Below, piece by piece: positions 26,497 through 38,104 of a stretch of DNA of 64,000 nucleotides. Numbering within the stretch: position 1 is the first letter of the stretch; every line of letters starts with the position of its first letter. The DNA is from Halomonas aestuarii. GTDB lineage: Bacteria; Pseudomonadota; Gammaproteobacteria; Pseudomonadales; Halomonadaceae. Both the position numbers and the translations under genes were made by a program. The notes under the pieces are model-generated. The model did not search any database. It saw nothing but the letters and a program-made list of their open reading frames with translations, and was not told the origin of the DNA. The stretch spans positions 744,001-808,000 of the forward strand of contig NZ_CP018139.1 of assembly GCF_001886615.1 (NCBI RefSeq). The letters are read 5' to 3'.

Positions 26497-27177
26497 ATGC
26501 TCACGATCACCGACCTCGAGACCTTCTACGGGCCTTCCCAGGCGCTGTTCGGCGTCAATCTCCACGTCGAGACCGGCGAGATGGTGGCCCTGATGGGCCG
26601 CAACGGCATGGGCAAGACCACCACCATCCGCTCGCTCTTCGGCCTGACCCCGGCACGCCGGGGGCGGATCGAGTTCGAGGGGCGGGACCTGCGACGGCTG
26701 CCGGCCTTCCGTATCGCCCAGCGTGGACTGGGGCTGGTGCCCGAGGGGCGGCGCTGCTTTCCCAACCTCTCGGTGCGCGAGAACCTGGTCGTCACCGCCC
26801 GGCCCGGGCCCTGGGACCAGGGGCGCGTCGAGGCGCTCTTCCCGCGTCTCGGCCAGCGGCGCCACCAGATGGCCGACACCCTGTCGGGCGGGGAGCAGCA
26901 GATGCTCGCCATCGGCCGGGCGCTGATGACCAACCCCCGACTGCTGGTGCTCGACGAGGCCACCGAGGGCCTGGCCCCGGTGATCCGTCGGGAGATCTGG
27001 TCGGCGCTTCGCCGACTCAAGGCGGAGGGTCAGTCCACCCTGATCGTCGACAAGTCGCTCGGCGAGCTGCTGCCGGTGGCCGACCGCTGCACCATCCTGG
27101 AGAAGGGACGCACGGTGTGGACGGGTACGCCCGCGGCGCTGGACGCCCACCTGCGCGACCGCTATCTGGGGGTGTAG
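26497..27177 (+). CDS. ABC transporter ATPase, LivF type
   Basis: Second ATP-binding subunit, 226 residues, starting at the ATG two bases after the LivG stop with GGGAG upstream. Walker A is GRNGMGKTT, signature LSGGEQQML, Walker B LLVLDEATEGLAP. At the H-loop position the sequence reads LIVDKSLGELL, so Lys or Asp replaces the usual His or Gln. This variant also occurs in other LivF-like proteins, so the gene is probably functional, with the paired LivG-type subunit providing a canonical H-loop. Last gene of the operon, 13 bp from the convergent hydrolase gene. Confidence 0.92.
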   Translation: MLTITDLETFYGPSQALFGVNLHVETGEMVALMGRNGMGKTTTIRSLFGLTPARRGRIEFEGRDLRRLPAFRIAQRGLGLVPEGRRCFPNLSVRENLVVTARPGPWDQGRVEALFPRLGQRRHQMADTLSGGEQQMLAIGRALMTNPRLLVLDEATEGLAPVIRREIWSALRRLKAEGQSTLIVDKSLGELLPVADRCTILEKGRTVWTGTPAALDAHLRDRYLGV

Positions 27178-27190
27178 GCCACACGCCGCC

Positions 27191-28039
27191 TCAGCGATGG
27201 AAGGCCGCGATCTCGTCGACGAAGCGTCCGCCGGGGCGATAGTGGTCGAGGATCGAGAAGTGGTCGTCGCCGGGGAGCAGCGCGCTGTCGACCTCGCAGC
27301 CCTGCCCGCGCAGGTGCGCGGCCTGGGCCTCCATCTGACGCGCGAACTCGTCGGACTCCTCGCCGCCGGCAACGAGTCGCACCCGGGCCGGCACCCGGCA
27401 GGGCTGGTGCAGGGGGCTGTAGTCCGCCACGTCACGGCCGGTGAGCTGGAGCTTGGGCTGCAGCCAGGACCAGGGGAAGGGCGAGAGGTCGTAGAGGCCG
27501 CTGATCGAGAGGGCCCCGCGGATCAGGTCGTCGGGCAGGCCGTACTCCTCCTCCCAGCGGTTGGCGAGCAGCATGGCGCAGAGGTGACCACCCGCGGAGT
27601 GGCCGGAGACGCTTAGCCGCGTCGGGTCCACGCCGAGCGAGGCGCCATGGCGATGCATCCAGGCCACCGCCGCCCGGCTCTGGCGGACCACCTCGCCGAA
27701 GCGCACCGCGGGACAGAGGGCATAGTTGACCACCGCCACGGTGATGCCCGCGGCCACCAGGCCATCGGCGACGAAGCCGAACTCGGCGTGGCCCAGCGCG
27801 CGCCAGTACCCGCCATGGAAGAACAGATGCACCGGGCCGCCCTCGATGCCGCTGTCGAAGACGTCCATTCGCTCGGCGAGGGTCGGCCCGTAGGAAACGT
27901 CGGGCGTCAGGAAGAGGGTCTCCCGCGAGCGGGCGCTGCGGGCGCGCCAGTCGGCGACCAGGGCCGCGCCGTCACGCCCCCGCATGGGGTCATAGGCCCG
28001 GTCGATCTCCTCCTGGGAGGCCAGGTGGCGATAGAGCAT
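27191..28039 (-). CDS. Alpha/beta hydrolase, kynurenine-formamidase-like
   Basis: Cytoplasmic esterase/amidase-fold protein of 282 residues. It has the oxyanion motif FHGGYWRALG, the nucleophile elbow SVSGHSAGGHLC, a Leu-rich core and a C-terminal His in LLPGDDHFSIL. This combination, particularly HGGYW and GHSAGGHL, is typical of the bacterial kynurenine formamidase-like / BD-FAE esterase group. The true substrate is uncertain and no tryptophan-catabolism gene is nearby. The ATG at 28039 follows the dsbB stop by eight bases, so it is the third gene of the gshA-dsbB series. Confidence 0.82.
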   Translation of the reverse strand: MLYRHLASQEEIDRAYDPMRGRDGAALVADWRARSARSRETLFLTPDVSYGPTLAERMDVFDSGIEGGPVHLFFHGGYWRALGHAEFGFVADGLVAAGITVAVVNYALCPAVRFGEVVRQSRAAVAWMHRHGASLGVDPTRLSVSGHSAGGHLCAMLLANRWEEEYGLPDDLIRGALSISGLYDLSPFPWSWLQPKLQLTGRDVADYSPLHQPCRVPARVRLVAGGEESDEFARQMEAQAAHLRGQGCEVDSALLPGDDHFSILDHYRPGGRFVDEIAAFHR

Positions 28040-28047
28040 GGCCCCGC

Positions 28048-28584
28048 CTAGCCCCGCCAGTGATAGCCGTGTCGGGGGCGGTTGGCCGCCAGCAGCAGGC
28101 CCAGCGGAACCAGCGCCAGCACCAGGAAGCCGACCAGGGTCCAGCCCGGAAGCGACAGGCCCAGCAGGCGGAAGCTGACCTCGGCGCACTCGCCGGAGCC
28201 CGTGAACACCCTGGACACCACCTGCTGCCAGGGCAGGATCTCCATCATGTAGTCGAGCCCCGGACCGCAGGTCGGCACCTGGTCAGGCGGCAGCGACTGC
28301 AGCCACAGGTGGCGGCCGGCCACCGCGATGCCGCCCCCCACGGCACCCAGCGACAGCAGCCCGTAGAGCACCGCCCCGAGGCGACCGTCGGGGTTGTGGA
28401 GCGCGGCCACCAGGAACACCGCGGCGGCGGCCAGCACCGCCACCCGCTGGAAGATGCACAGCGGGCAGGGCTCCAGCCCGACGACATGCTCGAGCACCAG
28501 GGCCACGGCCATCATCAGCACGCAGAAGGCGAGCCCGGCGAGGCTCCACGCCCGCACCTCGAACTCCCGCAGGTCATCGATCAT
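28048..28584 (-). CDS. dsbB: Disulfide bond formation protein B
   Basis: Inner-membrane quinone reductase that reoxidises periplasmic DsbA. It is 178 residues with four helices. The quinone-proximal pair is CPLC in [15 protein letters not shown]. The second periplasmic loop carries the other pair ([10 protein letters not shown] and GECAEVSF). A conserved Arg follows the first CxxC. The ATG overlaps the gshA stop codon by four bases. A DsbG-type isomerase occurs 29 kb away in the window. Confidence 0.95.
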   Translation of the reverse strand: MIDDLREFEVRAWSLAGLAFCVLMMAVALVLEHVVGLEPCPLCIFQRVAVLAAAAVFLVAALHNPDGRLGAVLYGLLSLGAVGGGIAVAGRHLWLQSLPPDQVPTCGPGLDYMMEILPWQQVVSRVFTGSGECAEVSFRLLGLSLPGWTLVGFLVLALVPLGLLLAANRPRHGYHWRG

Positions 28585-30203
28585 GAGGGCTCCCCCGTCT
28601 GCAGCGGGGTGACACTGCGGACCTCGCGGGCACGCTCGAAGTAGCGGGCCAGGAAGGTGTCGAAGTCCTCCTCGTCGGCGGCCTCGATATCCGCCTGCTG
28701 GGCGTGGGAAGTCGCCACCAGCTCGTCGAACAGGGCCTCCCGGGCCGGGTCCATGGGCGTTTCGCGAAAGGCCTCGGCCTGTTCCCGGGCGAGGCCCAGC
28801 ATGGCCTCGAGGAAGGACTCGCCGGTCGACTCGAGCCGGTCGAGCAGGCGCCCGGAGGGCGTCCGGGCCGGGTCATCGAGTCGCGGCGCCAGGGCGGCCA
28901 GGGCCTCCCCGTGGGGCTCGCCCTCCTCCTGCCGGTCCAGCAGCGCCGCCACCGGGACCATCTCGGCCAGGATCTCGCCGCCCCAGTCGGCGATGGAGCG
29001 ATGCCGGCCGTCCTGCAGCAGGCGCAGCTCGGGGTCCCGGCCACGCTCGACCACCAGGCGACGGTTGTCGTCCAGCCGGTCGCACTCGTCGTCGGGAATC
29101 CACGGGCTCTCGCGGAGCAGGCACCACATCAGGAAGGTGTCGAGGAAGCGGATCTGGGGCTCGTCGACGCCCAGGGGCAGGAAGGGATTGAGGTCCAGGC
29201 AGCGCACCTCGATGTACTCCACCCCGCGGGCCTCCAGCGCCTGGCTGGGGGTCTCGCCCTGGCGCGCCACCCGCTTGGGGCGGATGTCGCTGTAGTATTC
29301 GTTCTCGATCTGCAGGATGTTGGCGTTGAGCTGGCGCCACTCGCCCGCCTCGTGCACGCCCAGTTTCCGGTAGTCCTGCCAGGGGGTGGCGATGGCGTGA
29401 CGCAGGGTGTTGACGTAGTTGGAGAGCGAGTTGAAGCAGATCTTGAGCTGCTCCTGCACCTTGTTCTGGTAGCCCAGGTCCGACATGCGCAGGCTGGTGG
29501 CATGGCGCGAGACCAGGGTGTCCTCGCCATGGCGGCGAAGCTTCTGCGGCAGCTCGCCGCTGGGCAGGAAGCTGCGATCCAGCGCCGGCGAGGCGCCGAA
29601 GAGGTAGAGCAGCAGCCAGCTGTGGCGACGGAAGTTGCGGATCAGGCCGAAGTAGCGCGACGAGCGGTAGTCCCTCAACGGGGTGTCGATCTCGCCGTCG
29701 ATCTCGCGCAGCAGCTGCCAGAGGTCGTCGGGCAGCGAGACGTTGTAGTGCAGCCCGGCGATGGACTGCATGATCCGCCCGTAGCGCAGGTCCAGCCCCT
29801 TGCGGTAGACGTGCTTCATGATGCCCACGTTGGAGCTGCCGTAGTCGGCGATGGGCACGCTGTCGTTGCCGTCGAGCCGCGCCGGCATGCTCGCCGGCCA
29901 GATCAGCTCGCCATCCAGGTGGCGATAGCTGAAACGGTGCAGGTCGCCGAGGAAGTCCATGGCGTCCCCCGGTCGGCAGTAGACCGGGGTGATGTACTCC
30001 AGCAGCGCCTCGGAGTAGTCGGTGGTGATGTGCGGATGGGTCAGCTTGGACCCCAGGGCCGTCGGATGCGGGGTGGCGGCGATGCGCCCCTCGCCGTCGA
30101 TCCGCAGCCCTTCCTTTTCGATGCCGCGACGCAGTCGGCCGACTAGACCCTGGTCGGCCAGCCCCTTGAGTCGGTCGACGCGGGCGGTAAGCGATTCGGA
30201 CAA
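28581..30203 (-). CDS. gshA: Glutamate-cysteine ligase
   Basis: ATP-dependent formation of gamma-glutamylcysteine, the first and rate-limiting step of glutathione synthesis. It is 540 residues, of the gammaproteobacterial GshA class. Recognisable motifs include [22 protein letters not shown] and [11 protein letters not shown] with the metal and glutamate ligands. Translation probably begins at the TTG at 30203 ([12 protein letters not shown]), preceded by GGGGTGA; a GTG at 30212 and an ATG at 30254 are alternatives but fit the family start less well. It is coupled to dsbB, a sensible thiol-redox pairing. Confidence 0.94.
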   Translation of the reverse strand: MSESLTARVDRLKGLADQGLVGRLRRGIEKEGLRIDGEGRIAATPHPTALGSKLTHPHITTDYSEALLEYITPVYCRPGDAMDFLGDLHRFSYRHLDGELIWPASMPARLDGNDSVPIADYGSSNVGIMKHVYRKGLDLRYGRIMQSIAGLHYNVSLPDDLWQLLREIDGEIDTPLRDYRSSRYFGLIRNFRRHSWLLLYLFGASPALDRSFLPSGELPQKLRRHGEDTLVSRHATSLRMSDLGYQNKVQEQLKICFNSLSNYVNTLRHAIATPWQDYRKLGVHEAGEWRQLNANILQIENEYYSDIRPKRVARQGETPSQALEARGVEYIEVRCLDLNPFLPLGVDEPQIRFLDTFLMWCLLRESPWIPDDECDRLDDNRRLVVERGRDPELRLLQDGRHRSIADWGGEILAEMVPVAALLDRQEEGEPHGEALAALAPRLDDPARTPSGRLLDRLESTGESFLEAMLGLAREQAEAFRETPMDPAREALFDELVATSHAQQADIEAADEEDFDTFLARYFERAREVRSVTPLQTGEPS

Positions 30204-30277
30204 GATGGTCACCCCATATGTGGTAAGGCGGGCGCCTGGGCGCCCGACAAGCATCAGATTATGGCGCCGCCCAATCG

Positions 30278-30328
30278 CCCTTCAAGAACAGTAGCCCTTC
30301 AAGGGCAGTAGCGCCTCGAGGGCGGCGG
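30278..30328. repeat. Three 17-bp tandem repeats between gshA and tex
   Basis: Three consecutive 17-bp units: CCCTTCAAGAACAGTAG, CCCTTCAAGGGCAGTAG and a diverged CGCCTCGAGGGCGGCGG. They occupy most of the gap between the gshA start and the tex stop, and each unit is partly palindromic (CCCTTCAAGGG). Confidence 0.75.
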
Positions 30329-30338
30329 CGCATCCAGG

Positions 30339-32702
<2,364 letters not shown>

Positions 32703-32758
32703 GAAATCCTTGGCAATCAAACGTCCAGACGATCACGACAAGGTATCACAAACGTCGT

Positions 32759-33256
32759 TCAGGCGGGGACGAATCGCAGCGCCAGGCCGTTGTTGCACCA
32801 GCGCAGGCCGGTGGGTTCCGGGCCGTCCTCGAAGACGTGGCCCTGGTGGCCGGCGCAGCGGGCGCAGTGGTATTCGGTGCGCGGGAAGACCAGGAAGTAG
32901 TCGACGCTGGTCAGCAGGTGCCCCTCGACATGCTCGAAGAAGCTCGGCCAGCCGGTGCCGGAGTCGTACTTCATGTCGCTGGTGAAGAGCAGCAGGTCGC
33001 AGCCCGCGCAGCGGTACTCCCCCTCGCGGGTCTCCTTGTCCAAGGGGCTCGAGTACGCCGGCTCGGTGCCCGCCTGGCGCAGCACATCGAACTGGGCATC
33101 GCTCAGCCGCTCCCGCCACTCGGCCTCGGAGAGGTCCAGCACCTCGAGACCCTCGGCACGCACGAGATCGGGCTTGGGCCGGGCCAGGGCCAGTCCGGGG
33201 ACCAGGCCGGCGATGCCGCCGACTCCCACCAGCCCGAGGAAATGACGTCGCTTCAT
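32759..33256 (-). CDS. msrB: Exported methionine-R-sulfoxide reductase
   Basis: Reduces the R form of methionine sulfoxide in proteins. The 165-residue precursor starts MKRRHFLGLVGVGG, a twin-arginine (Tat) signal, so the enzyme is expected in the periplasm after folding. The MsrB domain has two zinc CxxC pairs (CAGCD and CARCAGH), the motif DSGTGWPSF and the catalytic Cys in LRWCNNGLALRF. Most MsrB enzymes are cytoplasmic, so export is a distinguishing point. How it would be re-reduced outside the cytoplasm is not shown by neighbours. Confidence 0.9.
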   Translation of the reverse strand: MKRRHFLGLVGVGGIAGLVPGLALARPKPDLVRAEGLEVLDLSEAEWRERLSDAQFDVLRQAGTEPAYSSPLDKETREGEYRCAGCDLLLFTSDMKYDSGTGWPSFFEHVEGHLLTSVDYFLVFPRTEYHCARCAGHQGHVFEDGPEPTGLRWCNNGLALRFVPA

Positions 33257-33315
33257 GGTCGTTCTCCCATCAACGGGGTGTGATCTGTGTCGTGCTCTCC
33301 CCGATTTCCTTACAC

Positions 33316-33350
33316 CAAAAAAAGAGGGGGAAGCCTCGGCTTCCCCCTCT
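33316..33350 (-). terminator. Rho-independent terminator of pckA
   Basis: On the minus strand AGAGGGGGAAGCC pairs perfectly with GGCTTCCCCCTCT across a two-base loop and is followed by a run of seven T. It lies about 40 bp past the pckA stop. Confidence 0.93.
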
Positions 33351-33388
33351 CGGACAGGTCCAGGGCGTTCGGGTTCTCTCCGACCGCC

Positions 33389-34957
<1,569 letters not shown>

Positions 34958-35093
34958 GTCGTTTCCTGGGCCTTGCGGCCGCTTCTCTCTCGTGTGCCGA
35001 GCGTCGGTGACGCAACGTGGGTCATGCCATGGTCGCCGCCTGCGGGGTGTGCCCCGTCTAGTTCATCGGCGACCGAACCGGAAAATCCGGGCC

Positions 35094-35122
35094 ATTATGG
35101 CAAAAAGCCGGCCGCCGGGAAA
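35094..35122 (-). promoter_or_regulatory. Candidate sigma-70 promoter for pckA
   Basis: On the minus strand a near-consensus -10 CATAAT (35094-35099) is preceded at 17 bp by TTTCCC (35117-35122), a poor -35. A weak -35 with an operator just upstream fits an activated promoter. It would give a leader of about 130 nt. Confidence 0.45.
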
Positions 35123-35144
35123 CGCCGTTCATTGGCGAATTTCT

Positions 35145-35162
35145 TGTAGTTTTACTACTACA
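35145..35162 (-). promoter_or_regulatory. HexR-like operator upstream of pckA
   Basis: The plus-strand sequence TGTAGTTTTACTACTACA is an inverted repeat. Read on the minus strand, AGTAGTAAAACTACA matches the HexR motif as I recall it (TGTARTNAAANTACA) at all but the first base. HexR controls central carbon genes, including pckA, in several gammaproteobacteria. The site lies about 50-60 bp upstream of the proposed -10, a position suited to activation. hexR itself is not in the window. Confidence 0.6.
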
Positions 35163-35229
35163 TCGGCGACGTTCACTACCGCTCACGGGAGAGTGCATGC
35201 TGCTCTGCAGCACCGGGCGGCGACCGCCG

Positions 35230-36105
35230 TCAATGCACGGTTGACGCCGGCCCCTGGGGGGCGTCGAGCATCGCCTCGACCTCCGAGGCCGGGAAGGCGT
35301 AGCGGGTATGGCAGAAGTGACACTGGGTCTCGATGCCGCCCTGCTCGGCCAGCACCTCGCGGAGTTCCTGCTCGCCCAGGGTCATCAGGGCGTTGGCGAT
35401 GCGTTCGCGGGAACAGGTGCAGCCGAATCGCAGGTCCTTGGGATCGAAGACCCGCACCTCCTCCTCGTGGTAGAGCCGGCGAAGGACCTCGAGCGGCTCG
35501 AGGCCCAGCAGCTCCTCCTGCTTCAGCGTCTCGGCCAGCTGCACGGTGCGCTCCCAGGCGTCGTCGTCCTGGTTGAGCGACTCGTCGGGCATGCGCTGCA
35601 GCAGCAGCCCTCCCGCACGCCGGCCGTCGGCGCGGAGCCAGAGCCGGGTGGGCAGCTGCTCGGACTGGACGAAGTAGGCGGCCAGGCAACCCGCCAGGCT
35701 GTCGTGCTCCAGGGCCACGATGCCCTGGTAGCGATGGCCATCGGTCGGGTCCAGGGTGATCACGATCTGCCCGTCGCCCACCAGGTCGCGAAAGCCGGCC
35801 TCCTCGCCGGGAATCGGGGCGTCCTCGGCCAGGCGGGCGATCGCGCGCAGCTCGCCCCCGGGGTTGGACTCGGCCATCAGCAGGGAGAGCGCCCCCTGGC
35901 CGCGCACCTCGATGCTCAGGGTGCCATCAAGCTTGACGGTGTCGGTGAGCAGGGCCACCGCGCAGAGCAGTTCGCCCAGCAGGTGGTTCACCGCCGCCGG
36001 GTACTCGTGACGATCGAGCACCTCGGCATAGGAGCGCTCGAGGGTGACGATCTCGCCGCGCACGTTGGTGCGCTCGAAGAGAAAACGCTGGATCTGGTCG
36101 TTCAT
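35230..36105 (-). CDS. hslO: Redox-regulated chaperone Hsp33
   Basis: Cytoplasmic holdase activated by oxidation and heat. It is 291 residues. The C-terminal zinc/redox switch has both cysteine pairs, CxC in [10 protein letters not shown] and CxxC in [10 protein letters not shown]. The N-terminal substrate-binding domain carries the conserved [11 protein letters not shown] region. It follows hslR and yrfG on the same strand, as in E. coli, with gaps of about 95 bp and an overlap respectively. I did not see a clear heat-shock promoter directly in front of it. Confidence 0.96.
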   Translation of the reverse strand: MNDQIQRFLFERTNVRGEIVTLERSYAEVLDRHEYPAAVNHLLGELLCAVALLTDTVKLDGTLSIEVRGQGALSLLMAESNPGGELRAIARLAEDAPIPGEEAGFRDLVGDGQIVITLDPTDGHRYQGIVALEHDSLAGCLAAYFVQSEQLPTRLWLRADGRRAGGLLLQRMPDESLNQDDDAWERTVQLAETLKQEELLGLEPLEVLRRLYHEEEVRVFDPKDLRFGCTCSRERIANALMTLGEQELREVLAEQGGIETQCHFCHTRYAFPASEVEAMLDAPQGPASTVH

Positions 36106-36199
36106 GTCGTATGGAACCTGAAGGATGAATGGCTATCGCGGGGCCCCGGTGGCGGGTAGGCCATCGCCGGGGCGCGGCGGAAACGCCGGGGGCCGCGGC

Positions 36200-36586
36200 T
36201 CACTCGCCGGCCCGCTCCTGGAACCGCTTGATCTCGCGGCGCTGCTTCTTGTCGGGTCGCTTGAGGGGGTGCTGCATGGCCTGGTTGGTCAGGCGACGCG
36301 CCTCGGCCTCGCGTTCGCGCCGCTGGAGGCTCTCGGGCGTCTCGCGGTAGAGCGCCCGGGCCTCGGGTGCCCCTCGCCGCTGCTCGGAGAGGTCTACCAC
36401 CTCGACCTCCAGGATGTCCCAGCCCTGGGGCACCCGGATCAGCGCGCCGACCTCAACGGCCTTGCTGGTCTTGGCCCGGCCCCCGTTGTAGTGGACCTTG
36501 CCGCCCTCGATGGCCTTCTTGGCGAGCGCCCGGGTCTTGAAGAAGCGCGCCGCCCAGAGCCACTTGTCGAGTCGCACGCTACCCAT
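36200..36586 (-). CDS. hslR: Heat-shock protein 15 (S4 domain)
   Basis: Binds the 50S subunit carrying stalled nascent chain-tRNA and helps recycle it. It is 128 residues, with an S4 RNA-binding domain at the N-terminus (VRLDKWLWAARFFKTRALAKKAI ... GGKVHYNGGRAK) and a basic helical C-terminus. The ATG at 36586 has GGAG six bases upstream and matches the family start better than the GTG at 36598. It overlaps the end of yrfG by eight bases. Confidence 0.93.
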   Translation of the reverse strand: MGSVRLDKWLWAARFFKTRALAKKAIEGGKVHYNGGRAKTSKAVEVGALIRVPQGWDILEVEVVDLSEQRRGAPEARALYRETPESLQRREREAEARRLTNQAMQHPLKRPDKKQRREIKRFQERAGE

Positions 36587-37307
36587 GGCGCGCTCCACCG
36601 GGGTGTTCTCCGCCGGGCTGCTCTCCGGCAGGTTGCTCCATGGAAAGGGCCGGCCGCTCCTCGGGCAGGATGCTGGCGAAGCGATCCAGGGCGATGAACT
36701 CCTCGAGTTCCTTCTCGGGCCGGCGGCTGTTCGGCTGCTTGATGCCGAGCAGGTGGCGGATGCCGAACTCGCGGGCGCTCTCGAGCACCGCGGCGTTGTC
36801 GTCGATGAACAGGGTCCGCTCGGGATCGAAGGGCTCGACCTCCTGCAGCGCGAACCAGAAGCCCTGCTCCTCCTTGGGCACGCCGAGATCCTCCGAGGAG
36901 ACGATGGCGTCGAGATACTCCTCCAGCCCGGTCAGCGGCAGCTTGAGCGCCAGGCTCTCCCGGTCGGCGTTGGTGGCCAGCACGACCCGCGGGTGGGCCG
37001 CCTTCAGCCACTGCAGGAAGTCCAGGGCGTCGCCGCGCAGGCCGATCAGGTGCTGCACCTCCCGCTTGAGAGCGACCACGTCGACCCCCAGCTCGCGGCT
37101 CCAGTAGGCCAGGCTGTACCAGTTGAGGGTGCCCTGCTCACGGATGATCCGCGCGCGAATCTCCTCCTGGGTCGAGTCGTCGAGGCGGTGCAGTTCCACG
37201 TAGCGTCGCGGCAGGTGCTCGAGCCAGAAGTGGCTGTCGAAGTGCAGGTCCAGCAGGGTGCCGTCCATGTCCAGCAGGACGGTATCGATGGCGCGCCAGT
37301 CGATCAT
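36579..37307 (-). CDS. yrfG: HAD-family GMP/IMP nucleotidase
   Basis: HAD phosphatase of 242 residues, orthologous in sequence and position to E. coli YrfG, which hydrolyses GMP and IMP. Motifs are the nucleophile LLDMDGTLLDL, the Thr/Ser motif VLATNADRES and the metal site FIDDNAAVLESA. GGAGTA precedes the ATG at 37307. The C-terminus has an extra Gly/Pro/Glu-rich tail of about 25 residues that overlaps hslR. It is divergent from nudE across about 160 bp. Confidence 0.9.
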   Translation of the reverse strand: MIDWRAIDTVLLDMDGTLLDLHFDSHFWLEHLPRRYVELHRLDDSTQEEIRARIIREQGTLNWYSLAYWSRELGVDVVALKREVQHLIGLRGDALDFLQWLKAAHPRVVLATNADRESLALKLPLTGLEEYLDAIVSSEDLGVPKEEQGFWFALQEVEPFDPERTLFIDDNAAVLESAREFGIRHLLGIKQPNSRRPEKELEEFIALDRFASILPEERPALSMEQPAGEQPGGEHPGGARHG

Positions 37308-37400
37308 CGCTACTCCGGGAGTGAGTCGGGGGCCGTAGGAACGTAGTATTGTATCGAATCGCCATGGATGACGCATAACGCCCGTCGGGCCTCGCCCATG

Positions 37401-37448
37401 GCCCTGTCGCTCGCCCTATCCATCGCCCTATCCATCGCCCTATCAATC
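37401..37448. repeat. Four 12-bp tandem repeats before nudE
   Basis: Four units of 12 bp: GCCCTGTCGCTC, then GCCCTATCCATC twice, then GCCCTATCAATC. The block ends 18 bp before the nudE ATG, in the divergent yrfG/nudE promoter region. Because 12 is a multiple of three, the frame upstream of nudE stays open through the block and would encode a repeated Ala-Leu-Ser-Ile peptide if translated. Confidence 0.8.
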
Positions 37449-37466
37449 GCCAAACGGAATACCGCC

Positions 37467-38072
37467 ATGTCAGACCCGCACGATCCCTCCCGGCACTGGC
37501 CCACGCGGCCGCACATCCTCGACCGTCGCAGCGTGGCGCGCAGTCGCTTGTTCCACGTGGAGGAGCTGGACCTGCGCTTCTCCAATGGCGAGGAGCGCAC
37601 CTTCGAGCGGCTCACCGGCACCGGCCAGGGCGTCGGGGCCGTGATGATCGTGGCCATGCCCGACCCTGAGCATGTGCTGCTGATCCGCGAGTACGCCGCC
37701 GGCTTCGAGGACTACGTGCTGACCCTGCCCAAGGGGCTCGTGGACCCGGGCGAGGACCTCGTCACCGCGGCCAATCGCGAGCTGATGGAGGAGTGCGGCT
37801 TCGGGGCCCATCGCATCGAGCCCCTGGTGGAACTGTCGCTGGCCCCCAACTACATGCGCCACCGCATGCAGGTGCTGCTGGCCACCGACCTCTACCCGAA
37901 GCGCCTGCCCGGCGACGAGCCGGAGCCGCTGATCGTGGAGACCCATGCCATCGACGAGCTCTCCGCCCTGCTGGCCCGGGAGGACTTCCACGAGGCCCGC
38001 GCCATCGCCGCCCTGTTCATCGCCCGGGACAAGCTGCGCGGCGAGGCCCCCGACCTCGCCGGGCTCTGGTGA
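37467..38072 (+). CDS. nudE: ADP-compounds hydrolase NudE
   Basis: Nudix hydrolase acting on ADP-ribose, NADH and diadenosine polyphosphates in E. coli. It is 201 residues from the ATG at 37467. The Nudix box is present as LPKGLVDPGEDLVTAANREL followed by MEECGFGAH, and the upstream LIREYAAGFEDYVLTLPKG is characteristic of NudE. The open frame reaches 37368 through the 12-bp repeats, but no ribosome binding site supports those earlier ATGs. The nudE / yrfG-hslR-hslO order matches E. coli. Confidence 0.93.
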   Translation: MSDPHDPSRHWPTRPHILDRRSVARSRLFHVEELDLRFSNGEERTFERLTGTGQGVGAVMIVAMPDPEHVLLIREYAAGFEDYVLTLPKGLVDPGEDLVTAANRELMEECGFGAHRIEPLVELSLAPNYMRHRMQVLLATDLYPKRLPGDEPEPLIVETHAIDELSALLAREDFHEARAIAALFIARDKLRGEAPDLAGLW

Positions 38073-38104
38073 GCCCGGCGCGACCGCCTAGGCGGCCCCC
38101 CCGC

